NCBI RefSeq assembly: GCF_038562635.1
Contig: NZ_JBCFBO010000001.1
Location: forward strand, 496,001-560,000
Direction: 5' to 3'
DNA: 64,000 nucleotides
Origin: Methanobacterium sp.
GTDB lineage: Archaea; Methanobacteriota; Methanobacteria; Methanobacteriales; Methanobacteriaceae
Under the pieces are notes generated by a model, which searched no databases, was not told the DNA's origin, and saw only the letters and a list, made by a program, of their open reading frames with translations. Made by a program: the position numbers and the translations under genes. Positions within the stretch are counted from its first letter, which is position 1. Every line of letters begins with the position of its first letter. Below are positions 8,528 to 16,110 of this stretch, piece by piece.

Positions 8528-9019
8528 TTACACAAAATATCCGTTAACTACTTTTTTACCATTAATTGTCCCATTATAAGGAATTAAATATTTTCCCCTG
8601 TTATCATGGGATTTTCCATGAATCAAACAAAAGTCCATGTCAGTTACTGTACTGTACCACATACCTTCCGGGTTGTTCTTTCCAGAACCTACTTCATAGG
8701 CCAAAACTCCCCATTTATGTGATGATGGGTCATAATTTTTAAAGACCCTAGTGTGGTACTTATAATCGGTATATAAACTACAGGTACATTTACCAGTAGC
8801 CATGACGTATTTTGAAGTTACTACTACATTATATGCAGCGACACTGCTTTTAGTTGTTTTAGAAGCTGCATTTACTTTTAGAACATTCACATTTTGATTT
8901 AAATCTATTTTTTGATTCTCATTTAGCGTATTTTGAATTTGTAGCCCTTCAACTGAAGGTAAAAAGATGACTGCTGCTACTACCGCAAATAGTAACGCAC
9001 TCTTAAATTTCCACGTAAT
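8528..9019 (-). CDS. Secreted protein, paralogue of the Trp/Tyr/Lys-repeat protein
   Basis: 163 residues if the ATT at 9019 is used. N-terminus WKFKSALLFAVVAAVIFLPSVEG is a signal peptide. The domain NVVVTSKYVMATGKCTC ... FCLIHGKSHDNRGKYLIPYNG ... KKVVNGYF matches the gene at 7281 along its length but lacks the aromatic repeat and Thr tail. The only canonical in-frame start (GTG at 8890) would delete the signal peptide. In the 9 codons between the upstream in-frame TAA and the signal peptide there is no ATG, GTG or TTG, while GGAGG (9027-9031) is 7 nt before ATT. Family unknown; conserved Cys and His residues suggest a metal or disulfide-stabilised fold. Confidence 0.75.
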   Translation of the reverse strand: MTWKFKSALLFAVVAAVIFLPSVEGLQIQNTLNENQKIDLNQNVNVLKVNAASKTTKSSVAAYNVVVTSKYVMATGKCTCSLYTDYKYHTRVFKNYDPSSHKWGVLAYEVGSGKNNPEGMWYSTVTDMDFCLIHGKSHDNRGKYLIPYNGTINGKKVVNGYFV

Positions 9020-9026
9020 TGTACCG

Positions 9027-9063
9027 CCTCCGTGTCCTATATGTTAAATTAGTCATTTAGGAC
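9027..9063 (-). promoter_or_regulatory. Leader element (second copy): GTCCTA/TAGGAC inverted repeat plus GGAGGCG
   Basis: On the minus strand: GTCCTA (9063-9058), 18 nt, TAGGAC (9039-9034), AC, GGAGGCG. A TATA-like AAAGATTTATATATGATC lies upstream at about 9093-9110, so the inverted repeat would be in the 5' part of the transcript. Confidence 0.6.
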
Positions 9064-9663
9064 GTCTTTTAGTACAAAGCTAATAATGAGTCAAGATCAT
9101 ATATAAATCTTTTGGTTTAAAATCGAAAAAAAGACCATCTTATATCTCTTTTTTAGATTTAAAGCTATATTAAAAGTTTTTATAATAGCTCTCCATGGGC
9201 GAAATTTTTCGATAGCTATTTTAAGTAAAACAGCTCATTTAAAACTCTATTTCTAAAAATTAACAAGGAAGAATGTTTTTATAAAATATGCACTTACCTT
9301 TAAAACAGTTTATCGCATGACCGATATGGCCTGTTCATATATTATCTTCATATGAAGCATAATTTCAAAAAAGAACCAATATAGATTGTACATATGCTTG
9401 TATAAACTATGATACCAATCTTAAATTAAGTCCCAAAAAATCCTAATTTATGTGATTGAAATCATATTAAATCCTTGAATTGTAATACAATATTTAAATT
9501 AAATATTTAGGGATAAAAAATAAAAATAAATTGAGAGCACTAAATGAAAATCAAATTTTGGTATACCATTAAATTACAAGTTAATTAATAGTAACTAAAT
9601 GCATATATAGGGTTCATTTTAAATGATATATAACTAAAAAAACCATAAATAGGAGTTAAATAA
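9064..9663. other. Intergenic region between divergent genes
   Basis: Six hundred bases of AT-rich sequence without a credible gene. The left end holds the minus-strand promoter of the secreted protein; the right end holds GCATATATAGGG (9601-9612) and AGGAG before galE. Nothing else recognised. Confidence 0.6.
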
Positions 9664-10632
9664 ATGATATTAATTGTAGGTGGAGCCGGATACATAGGAT
9701 CGCATTTAAACAAAGAAATCAACAAAAAAGGAATTAAAACTGTCATATTCGATAATTTAAGCTATGGTCACAGAGACTTTGTAAAATGGGGAACATTTGA
9801 AAGGGGAGATTTAGGTAATATAGATGATATACGTGCTGTTTTCAAGAAGTACCCCATTGAAGCAGTGATGCATTTTGCTGCATTTACCTATGTTGGAGAA
9901 TCTGTAGAAGATCCACAAAAATACTACACAAATAACGTTAAAAATACTTTAAATCTACTTCAGGTAATGCTTGAGGAAAATGTAAAGTACTTCGTGTTCT
10001 CTTCAACATGTGCAACCTATGGAAATCCTGTTGAAATCCCAATAACTGAAAACCATCCCCAAAACCCAATTAATCCCTACGGAAAAGGTAAATTAATGGT
10101 AGAAACAGTCTTAAAAGATTATAGTGACGCATATGGTTTAAAATATGCATCGCTAAGGTATTTCAATGCTGCAGGTGCTGATCCAGAAGGTGAAGTTGGT
10201 GAACTGCATAACCCTGAAACTCATTTAATACCACTTATCCTTGATGTTGCAGCTGGAATAAGGGAAGATATTAAAATATTTGGAACCGATTATGACACTC
10301 CAGACGGTACCTGTATTAGAGACTACATACATGTCACGGACCTATCAGAAGCACATATTTTAGCTCTCGAATATCTTCAAAACGGCGGCGAAAGCGACTT
10401 TTTTAACCTTGGAAATGGAAATGGATTTTCTGTAAAAGAAGTTATAGAAACAGCAGAAAAAGTAACAGGTAAAGATATCAAGGCAGTCGAAGCAGAAAGA
10501 AGAGCCGGAGATCCTCCAATTCTCGTAGGAAGCTCCGATAAAGCAAAAGAAAAGTTAAACTGGAAGCCTAAATATGATGAACTGTCTACAATTATAGAAA
10601 CTGCCTGGAACTGGCATAAAAAATTAAAATAG
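9664..10632 (+). CDS. galE: UDP-glucose 4-epimerase
   Basis: 322-residue short-chain dehydrogenase/reductase-type epimerase, interconverting UDP-glucose and UDP-galactose with tightly bound NAD+. The Rossmann motif GGAGYIGSHL is at residues 6-15; the FSSTCATYG Ser/Thr is near residue 118; the catalytic NPYGKGK (Y-x-x-x-K) is near residue 139; RYFNAAGADPEGEVGE and CIRDYIHVTDL are hallmarks of GalE. Length is normal for the family (320-340). The start follows AGGAGTTAAATAA. The product would feed galactosyl or N-acetylgalactosaminyl groups to cell-wall pseudomurein and surface glycans. UDP-GlcNAc epimerase activity cannot be excluded. Confidence 0.95.
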   Translation: MILIVGGAGYIGSHLNKEINKKGIKTVIFDNLSYGHRDFVKWGTFERGDLGNIDDIRAVFKKYPIEAVMHFAAFTYVGESVEDPQKYYTNNVKNTLNLLQVMLEENVKYFVFSSTCATYGNPVEIPITENHPQNPINPYGKGKLMVETVLKDYSDAYGLKYASLRYFNAAGADPEGEVGELHNPETHLIPLILDVAAGIREDIKIFGTDYDTPDGTCIRDYIHVTDLSEAHILALEYLQNGGESDFFNLGNGNGFSVKEVIETAEKVTGKDIKAVEAERRAGDPPILVGSSDKAKEKLNWKPKYDELSTIIETAWNWHKKLK

Positions 10633-10946
10633 TTCAAGATGTTGACATAATTTAGACCCTAAATTAAAAGGTTTAAATTTTAAACCATCACATTTATTTT
10701 TAGTTTTACAGCTAAAATTTTAACCATAATTGAATAATTACTATTTTTATTTTCGCACATGTGTATCACAAAATGTAATATTTCCACAAACTAAAAAAAT
10801 GTGTCATTATTTAAATTATAGACACTGCAAAACCAGTTCATAATGGTCAAATTACAATAATTTCGTGCAACGATTCAATATAAAACGAAATAATTAAATT
10901 GATATTTTTAAGTTAGAATACAAATTTTAAAAAAAATAAAATTAAA

Positions 10947-11192
10947 TCAGATTAAACCCCTGTAAATCAGCAAATACCACAAAATTATAATTACAACAGC
11001 AAAGATCATTGCCCCTACAATTAAGCTTTTATCATTACCAAATATGATTGGAATAGGGCCTATTAAAATTACTCCCCCTGTATGGACCTCTTCATTTTGA
11101 GACGTAGATTGTAGAGCTGTTCCAATAAGTATAAGAACGATCCCAATGAAAATAACGATAATTCCAGTAATTACAATGGTAGAAGCATTCAT
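10947..11192 (-). CDS. DUF131-type (TIGR00304) integral membrane protein
   Basis: 81 residues with two membrane segments (residues 6-27 and 58-78) around a conserved loop VHTGGVILIGPIPIIFGNDKS. This loop is the hallmark of a small family known mainly from archaea whose function is unknown. It lies upstream of nothing obvious on the minus strand, with 69 bp separating it from the next gene. The call rests on the loop and topology only. Confidence 0.75.
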   Translation of the reverse strand: MNASTIVITGIIVIFIGIVLILIGTALQSTSQNEEVHTGGVILIGPIPIIFGNDKSLIVGAMIFAVVIIILWYLLIYRGLI

Positions 11193-11261
11193 AGGTATCC
11201 CTTAAATTTTTTATAGAATTAACTTTTATCTATTTAATATAAATAAGTTACAGAATCAGGT

Positions 11262-11759
11262 TTAATCAGTCTTTTTAAGACGATACTCATATTTTCCATC
11301 AGTAGATATTTTGTATTCAATGACACCGTTTGTACACATTTCTGAGAGTATCTGTTTTAAGTCAGCATCCAGTTGACATTCTTCATCTTCAAGTTGGTTA
11401 CATAATAATGCATAACACGGACATGTAATGGCATCCTTTATATTTTCTTCTTCAGTCCATTTATCTGTCCTGTTTAGCGAATCATATATGGAAAGATATG
11501 CAAGTAGTGTCCTTTTTTGTTCTTCTGTAATTTCCACATCATGGGCTGTTCCTTTGATCTCCCCAATTAACATTTTAGTATTTTCAACTTCTTCTTCTGG
11601 TACTACAAGAAGTACATGAACTTCGTTTGCAAGGAAATATTCACCACGAATTAGCTCAAAGCGATCTTTGCGGAGTACCATTCCTCCTATATCTTCTATG
11701 TACTCAACCAGTTCATCAAATTTATATAGACCGCCTCTAAAATAGAAAATTTCATACAT
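11262..11759 (-). CDS. Conserved hypothetical protein next to the THUMP gene
   Basis: 165 residues, soluble, acidic. N-terminal half looks alpha/beta (MYEIFYFRGGLYKFDELVEYIEDIGG, EVHVLLVVPEEEVENTKMLIGEIKG). The C-terminal half has three Cys in a short stretch (ITCPCYALLCNQ) and a winged-helix-like end (LKQILSEMCTNGVIEYKISTDGKYEYRL). It is transcribed just downstream of the THUMP gene (9 bp gap), so they are probably one operon. I do not recognise the family. Confidence 0.65.
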   Translation of the reverse strand: MYEIFYFRGGLYKFDELVEYIEDIGGMVLRKDRFELIRGEYFLANEVHVLLVVPEEEVENTKMLIGEIKGTAHDVEITEEQKRTLLAYLSIYDSLNRTDKWTEEENIKDAITCPCYALLCNQLEDEECQLDADLKQILSEMCTNGVIEYKISTDGKYEYRLKKTD

Positions 11760-11768
11760 AAAAAATCT

Positions 11769-12302
11769 CTAAATCTTTTTTAAAATTTGATGTGGCTTTA
11801 AAACGCTGACTCCAGTATCTTCGCCAACTACTTCGATTTGAACAATCCAACCGGGATTTATTTCGTCTGCCCTAATATCTATATTATTAAGCAGCTCATT
11901 GGTTACTGTTTCAATAAGTTCATTCTTTGATTCTATGTACTCTCTACCCCTTAAATCGCACCTCACTACAAATGAATCATCTGAATTCATCTTTTCCCTT
12001 GCAATTAGCATTGCTCTCTCCCAAATAGAATCCATTCTTGTTTTAACAACTGCATCAATTGGAACAACCTTAGATACTACTGTCGTTGGAGCTTCGCTTA
12101 ATATTGCTACTGCTTCTTCAGGATCCATAGTCAATTCCACCAAAACAACATTTGGGTACTGTGATTCTTTAATATAAAGAACGGGTTCGTAGCTCGAAAG
12201 TGCTAGTTCTATTTCTTCTATTCCCACTAATTCTTCACCTGCATGTGCATCTTTATGGCCTTGAAGAGTTACCAGAAGATTAAAGCCGTCTATTGGCTTG
12301 AT
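11769..12302 (-). CDS. THUMP-domain protein
   Basis: About 177 residues built as a THUMP-like RNA-binding domain: FNLLVTLQGHKDAHAGEELVGIEEIELAL, PNVVLVELTMDPEEAVAIL, SFVVRCDLRGREYIESKNELIETVTNELL and WIVQIEVVGEDTGVSVLKPHQIL. THUMP domains place tRNA-modifying enzymes on tRNA; here there is no catalytic domain, so it may be an accessory factor. Start: a 9-nt ribosome-binding site TTAGGAGGTGG lies exactly 7 nt before an in-frame ATC at 12302. An ATG at 12374 gives a longer frame, but the added residues come from AT-rich, promoter-like sequence with no resemblance to a domain. Confidence 0.75.
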   Translation of the reverse strand: MKPIDGFNLLVTLQGHKDAHAGEELVGIEEIELALSSYEPVLYIKESQYPNVVLVELTMDPEEAVAILSEAPTTVVSKVVPIDAVVKTRMDSIWERAMLIAREKMNSDDSFVVRCDLRGREYIESKNELIETVTNELLNNIDIRADEINPGWIVQIEVVGEDTGVSVLKPHQILKKI

Positions 12303-12374
12303 ACGTCCACCTCCTAAAAGAAAACTATTACTATTATATGTAATTATTAATATATTAAAATTATGGATAATCAT

Positions 12375-12668
12375 GGAATAACGACTTTTAACCCCCTATT
12401 TGGAGCAATTTTAATTATTATGTCCTAAAAATAATTATTAATTCATTAAAGCAATTTTTGTTCAAATATAAACTACATTATTGTTACTTAATTTCATAAA
12501 ACACCTACAAAATACAAATAATTGATAAAAACTTAATTAAACACCCTTTTTACATATCTAATTGTTATTTACTCCCTTATCCCTTTTAAAAACAAAATAT
12601 TTAACTTCGAGCAGATCTTCCCACCTATGAACTATTACTATATATATAATTAGTAATATAGTGAAACT
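12375..12668. other. Promoter-bearing spacer between the divergent THUMP and pilin operons
   Basis: AT-rich, no gene. TATATATAATTAGTAATATA (12638-12659) just before the pilin-like gene is a plausible promoter or start region for the plus strand. Confidence 0.4.
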
Positions 12669-13109
12669 ATGAATGACAGAGGAGTAATGACTGTTGACCT
12701 GATATTTGCAACACTCTTAATTATTATTGTAGCTGGAAGCATAGTAACCGTTGTATCAAACAGGATGGATACCACTTCACAAACTGAAGAACTATCAAAA
12801 GCAAGGATGACTGCAGATAATGTTGCAGAAGCAATTAACAAAGTTTATTCCAGTGGAACAGGTCATTCAGCTAACATCAGTTTGCCAGATGACATTAAAG
12901 GCGAAAAATATTATATAAACGTTAATTCATCAGGCGTTTATGTTACAGTAGGTGGAATGACAGGTAAATCGTATATCATCCCCAAAAAAGTTTCAAATTC
13001 TTATTTAGTGGATGAATCACAAATCATTATGTACTGCGGCTCAACATATACTATCAAAAATGTAAATGGCTCTGAAGGGTACAGCTGGATAGTAATTACA
13101 GGATCTTAA
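12669..13109 (+). CDS. Pilin-like / archaeal type IV pseudopilin
   Basis: 146 residues with a short charged N-terminus (MNDRGVMTVD) followed by one hydrophobic helix (LIFATLLIIIVAGSIVTVVSN) and a beta-rich extracellular part. This is the plan of archaeal type IV pilin-like proteins processed by a prepilin peptidase. The next gene, 45 bp downstream, is also a pilin, so this is a pilus or adhesin operon. The start follows GTGAAACT. Confidence 0.65.
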   Translation: MNDRGVMTVDLIFATLLIIIVAGSIVTVVSNRMDTTSQTEELSKARMTADNVAEAINKVYSSGTGHSANISLPDDIKGEKYYINVNSSGVYVTVGGMTGKSYIIPKKVSNSYLVDESQIIMYCGSTYTIKNVNGSEGYSWIVITGS

Positions 13110-13154
13110 TTTAAGACAAACTATTATATATGTATTAATAATAAATCAGATTTT

Positions 13155-13370
13155 ATGGAAATTAAAGGCCAGGTATCCCTTGAACTTATCCTGATAATTG
13201 GATTTATCCTGATACTAATTTTAGGAATTGCTTCATTTTTAGGAACTGACAATGAATTGAATCAGATCATGTCTGCAGCAAGAAGTGGGGCAATAGAAGG
13301 GGCAAATACAGAAAGTCTCTACCAAAATGAAAAGGCTATATACCACTTTTACCCAATACAAAAACAATGA
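13155..13370 (+). CDS. Class III signal-peptide pilin, 5' part, cut by the provirus
   Basis: The N-terminus EIKGQVSLELILIIGFILILILG carries the class III signal peptide (Gln-x-Ser-x-Glu before the hydrophobic helix). The host part ends at about codon 52 (EGANT). The remaining residues (SLYQNEKAIYHFYPIQKQ) come from the inserted element and end in TGA, which overlaps the integrase ATG (ATGA). The missing C-terminal part is found at 63758-64000 in matching frame. The truncated product keeps the pilin helix but lacks the head domain, so it is probably not functional. Confidence 0.85.
   Translation: MEIKGQVSLELILIIGFILILILGIASFLGTDNELNQIMSAARSGAIEGANTESLYQNEKAIYHFYPIQKQ
13306..13316 (+). other. 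attL core candidate (ATACAGAaAGT)
   Basis: Within pilin codons for Asn-Thr-Glu-Ser. ATACAGA is identical to 63756-63762 and is followed after one differing base by AGT in both places. Codon phase is the same at both ends (ACA-GAx-AGT), which is what a split gene needs. Confidence 0.7.
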
Positions 13371-14515
13371 AAAGAACAAACCTCAAGCCCATGCGATTAA
13401 AAATACAAAATGAAAAAGTCATAGAAGACTGGCTAGATGGACTAAAAGACGCAACAATCAAAAACTACCTCAATGCAATGTCATTACTATGCATATTAAC
13501 TGAAAAAACACCAACAGAGCTATTAAATATTGCATGGAAAGAACAAGAAGAAAGAGTACCACCATGGGAACAATCAATTGAAGAATGGTACTCAAAAATT
13601 AGAAAATACGATATTGAAACAGATAGCAGTATAGCAACAGCAAGAATAAGACGCGCAGGAGTATCAGCTTTTTTCCATTTCTATAAAATACAAACACCTA
13701 CTAAATTAGGACGGCGTAAAGATAAGATCCTTAAAGCAAAAAACGAGCGTGAAGGATTAACAAAACAAGATTTAAGAACTGCTTTAAATGGTGCAAAATC
13801 ATTTAAACTTAAAGCTTTAATTTTAACACAAGCTACAAGCGGTTTAGCTTTAGTTGATGTTTTAAAATTAGATGTAGATCAGTTTCATGAGGGTTTAATC
13901 CGATTAGATGATGGGCATGAAATTTGTAGGATCCATCAAAAAAGAACAAAAACAGAACAAGAACATTTTACTTTTATTTCTTATGAAGCTGTGGACTTAA
14001 TTAAAAAACATCTCGAATTAGAACGATTAGGAGATGTTGAAGGACCTCTTTTTAGTTGTTGTAAACGCGGGAATAGAAGATATAGATATAAAGCTTATTC
14101 AACAGCAATTAGCCGTCTTAATGAACGTTTAGGATGGAGTAATGAGAATAAGGATTATTCCTATGGTAAATTAACTACTCATATGCTTCGTAAGTTTTTT
14201 GAAACTCAATTAACAGATTCAGGATGCATTCATGAACATGTTACTCATATGATGGGTTGGAAATTACCAGGAATGCGTGAAAAATATTATCTTACTAATC
14301 CCGAAGAATTACAAAAAAGCTATATTAAACATCTAGATTATTTGACCTTAGAAAATGTTGAGACTGTGACCATTGATAGTCCAGAAGTTAAGGAAATTAA
14401 AGGAGATTTACAGGAAGAGCGGGAGAAACGAGAGAAGTTGGAGTTGTTTATGGAAGCGATGTTGGATGATCCTGTGGTGTATGAGAGGTATCAGAAGCGT
14501 TTATTACAAAAATAG
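13367..14515 (+). CDS. int: Tyrosine recombinase (provirus integrase)
   Basis: 382 residues: N-terminal SAM-like core-binding region, then the catalytic domain. Visible catalytic motifs are HMLRKFFETQL (H-x-x-R, about residue 272), the following THMMGW (His/Trp position) and nucleophile region MREKYYLTNPEEL near residue 305. The first Arg, usually in T-G-L-R, appears as Ala in TSGLALVDVLKL, a feature also lacking in the broken integrase at 5.3 kb (SGMGQAEV). A coiled-coil tail (EEREKREKLELFMEAML) ends the protein. Its start overlaps the truncated pilin stop, so host pilin transcription may run into it. Confidence 0.92.
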   Translation: MKRTNLKPMRLKIQNEKVIEDWLDGLKDATIKNYLNAMSLLCILTEKTPTELLNIAWKEQEERVPPWEQSIEEWYSKIRKYDIETDSSIATARIRRAGVSAFFHFYKIQTPTKLGRRKDKILKAKNEREGLTKQDLRTALNGAKSFKLKALILTQATSGLALVDVLKLDVDQFHEGLIRLDDGHEICRIHQKRTKTEQEHFTFISYEAVDLIKKHLELERLGDVEGPLFSCCKRGNRRYRYKAYSTAISRLNERLGWSNENKDYSYGKLTTHMLRKFFETQLTDSGCIHEHVTHMMGWKLPGMREKYYLTNPEELQKSYIKHLDYLTLENVETVTIDSPEVKEIKGDLQEEREKREKLELFMEAMLDDPVVYERYQKRLLQK

Positions 14516-14835
14516 TACTATCTATTTTTTTACTTTTCAAACGCTCTCTTTATGTTATTATTTTAAATATTATATTGTATAATCTATTTTTATGAAATTA
14601 TATTATCACGTTCACATCTAGATAGTGAATAATTCGAGACATACGAATTTAGTGGATAAAAATTCCAGGCAAAAAAAGACGGCGAATCTTAAATGCGGAA
14701 TGAACTAAAAGAGGATCTATATAAGGATCCTCTAATCCTAAGTAATCCCTTGATGGGTAGAATAAGTAAGATTATTAATTTTAAATTAATTTTAGATTTA
14801 ATTAAAAATAAGAATGTTAAGGGTAGTAGAAGAAG
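14516..14835. other. Spacer after integrase with one copy of the GACGGCGAA motif
   Basis: No gene accepted. It contains CCAGGCAAAAAAAGACGGCGAATC (14665-14688) followed by AAATGCGGAATGA, the first copy of the recurrent motif. An open frame running from 14693 across this area is treated as a shadow of the minus-strand repressor-like gene. Confidence 0.5.
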
Positions 14836-15063
14836 CTATTTAGATTCTTTTTCATCTAATTTTTGGTACGCTTCTTCTAAGAGGTGTTTATTTTCTCTAT
14901 TAAAGAGTTGTACAGCTTCTTTCCAGGCATTATTTACAGGGTCTTTTTTAAATTTTAGTCTAGCTATTGCTTTCATTAAGTTGAGATCATCCACAAAAAC
15001 TGTAGCTGCAGTTCTTGTTTCTTCAGTATTTTGCACGTCTTTTGTCATTAGCACACACTCCAC
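14836..15063 (-). CDS. Probable provirus repressor / small DNA-binding protein
   Basis: 75 residues (VECVLMTKDVQNTEETRTAATVFVDDLNLMKAIARLKFKKD..). The segment TAATVFVDDLNLMKAIARLKF could be a ribbon-helix-helix-like strand plus helices, but no motif is decisive. Start: GGAGG is followed 8 nt later by GTG (15063); ATG at 15048 is possible. It is the only minus-strand gene in the early region, diverging from the early operon across palindromic TTGTACA sites, the position of a lysogeny repressor. Function is inferred from position. Confidence 0.6.
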   Translation of the reverse strand: MECVLMTKDVQNTEETRTAATVFVDDLNLMKAIARLKFKKDPVNNAWKEAVQLFNRENKHLLEEAYQKLDEKESK

Positions 15064-15138
15064 TAAGTACACCTCCTTTGTATTTTTGAATATTTATATC
15101 ATTCTTCTTATATGTACCTTTTTATCACATAAGCGTAT

Positions 15139-15219
15139 TTGTACAATTTGTACAAAAATAGAAAATTATAAATATAACTTTAATAATAAAATATTGTACA
15201 GAATGTACAAAATGTACAA
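15139..15219. promoter_or_regulatory. Palindromic operators (TTGTACA-N3-TGTACAA) in the early/repressor promoter region
   Basis: Operator 1 is TTGTACAATTTGTACAA (15139-15155). Operator 2 is TTGTACA-GAA-TGTACAA (15194-15210), followed by a third half-site TGTACAA (15213-15219). Between them is AAAATTATAAATATAACTT (15162-15180), a TATA-like box for the rightward early operon. ATATAAATATTC (about 15087-15098, minus strand) may serve the repressor. Two operators flanking a promoter between divergent genes is a lysogeny-switch layout. Confidence 0.7.
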
Positions 15220-15235
15220 ACTGTTAAGGGTAGTA

Positions 15236-15285
15236 CCAGGCAAAATGACGGCGAGGATTGCATGGCAAAAAAAATACGGCGAATC
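15236..15285 (+). repeat. Two adjacent copies of the GACGGCGAA motif
   Basis: CCAGGCAAAATGACGGCGAGG (15236-15256) and GGCAAAAAAAATACGGCGAATC (15264-15285), the second followed by AAAAAAAGCGGAGTGTGA. They lie in the leader of the early operon. Confidence 0.55.
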
Positions 15286-15308
15286 AAAAAAAGCGGAGTG
15301 TGAAATTA

Positions 15309-15415
15309 TGGAAATGGATTTAAATAAATCTAAAAACTCAGAGCTTGATAAGAAGCTTAAAAAATGTTTCAATAAAAGAAATAACAACAAATATTTAATT
15401 ACCGGAGTGTTCTAA
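15309..15415 (+). CDS. Small early protein, 35 residues
   Basis: ATG preceded by GCGGAGTGTGAAATT, a fair ribosome-binding site. The product is basic (about 10 Lys) and helical (LNKSKNSELDKKLKKCFNKRNNNK). The stop is 2 bp before the next ATG. First gene of the rightward early operon. No family recognised. Confidence 0.45.
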
Positions 15416-15416
15416 G

Positions 15417-15734
15417 ATGGACGCTAAACTGTACGGAAGATGGACGCACATCTTCAGCAGGGCAAATAAAGCACATCTCTCAATATACAGGAAAGATAAG
15501 ATAATTTGTGACTGTGAAAAAGGCAAAGAACTACAGACGGGGTTTGAAATACTTGAAAATAAAATTGAATGTCCTCACTGTGGTAAATCCTATGAATTAC
15601 AGAGAGATGAACCTCCTAAAAACAATCCTTTTGCAGATATAGCTCAAATGATAAAAGATTCAGGGGTTGAAGTTAAACCTCCTAAAGGAACAATGGCCCA
15701 TAAAGTCAAACAACTTCAGAAAGGGAGGATCTAA
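15417..15734 (+). CDS. Small zinc-ribbon protein
   Basis: 105 residues. A zinc ribbon is seen at CDCEKGKE ... KIECPHCGKSYEL (about residues 35-66) with C-x-C and C-x-x-C pairs. The N-terminus (YGRWTHIFSRANKAHLSIYRKDKI) is basic and probably strand-rich; the C-terminus (MAHKVKQLQKGRI) is basic. Such proteins in early virus operons usually bind nucleic acid. Start 2 bp after the preceding stop with GGAG upstream. No specific family recognised. Confidence 0.65.
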   Translation: MDAKLYGRWTHIFSRANKAHLSIYRKDKIICDCEKGKELQTGFEILENKIECPHCGKSYELQRDEPPKNNPFADIAQMIKDSGVEVKPPKGTMAHKVKQLQKGRI

Positions 15735-15761
15735 TTTTTAATTATTTTTCTAGGTGATTTT

Positions 15762-15938
15762 ATGGCAGGAAAAGAAGCAAAAGGAAGAATCTGGTTCAAA
15801 GAAACTGTATGTAAAAACTGTACAAACTCAGGCTATTGTGATCAATACGGTACAGATGACTTAGTGGCTTGTATTGAGGCTGAAAAGCTTCGATTTCTTA
15901 AAAATGGATGTTTAGACGTGAATACAGGAGAGTTTTAA
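15762..15938 (+). CDS. Small Cys-containing early protein, 58 residues
   Basis: ATG after TAGGTGATTTT, a good ribosome-binding site. The sequence WFKETVCKNCTNSGYCDQYG holds a C-x-x-C-x(5)-C cluster, with two more Cys downstream (LVACIEAEK, NGCLDVN), so a small metal-binding fold is likely. The stop touches the next ATG (TAAATG). No family recognised. Confidence 0.6.
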   Translation: MAGKEAKGRIWFKETVCKNCTNSGYCDQYGTDDLVACIEAEKLRFLKNGCLDVNTGEF

Positions 15939-16079
15939 ATGAATCCTATACTCATGAAAATACTTGGAATCACTAGGACAACACACAGCATATCAATTGG
16001 AATAAAACAAGTTGTATATCATTTCAGCTTTTTAAACAGAGATTTCACAATCTCTAAACTAGAAAGCACAATAAATTAA
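15939..16079 (+). CDS. Small early protein, 46 residues
   Basis: ATG with GGAGA 7 nt upstream, directly after the previous stop. Product MNPILMKILGITRTTHSISIGIKQ... ends KLESTIN. No transmembrane segment or motif is convincing. Kept because of the tight coupling and ribosome-binding site. It is followed by the structured RNA region. Confidence 0.45.
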   Translation: MNPILMKILGITRTTHSISIGIKQVVYHFSFLNRDFTISKLESTIN

Positions 16080-16110
16080 AATTTTATAAATTTTTTTCCC
16101 TCATTTATCC

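Noticed and set aside
13340..13375. att core placed at ACAAAAACA (13356-13366 and 63738-63747)
   Set aside because: Nine bases match, but joining there puts the pilin halves out of frame with an immediate stop, whereas ATACAGA keeps codon phase and gives a continuous pilin.
14693..15415. Long plus-strand open frame across the repressor region
   Set aside because: It runs antisense through the credible minus-strand gene and through the operators, has odd composition (Ser/Phe-rich), and only its last 35 codons have a ribosome-binding site; only those were kept.
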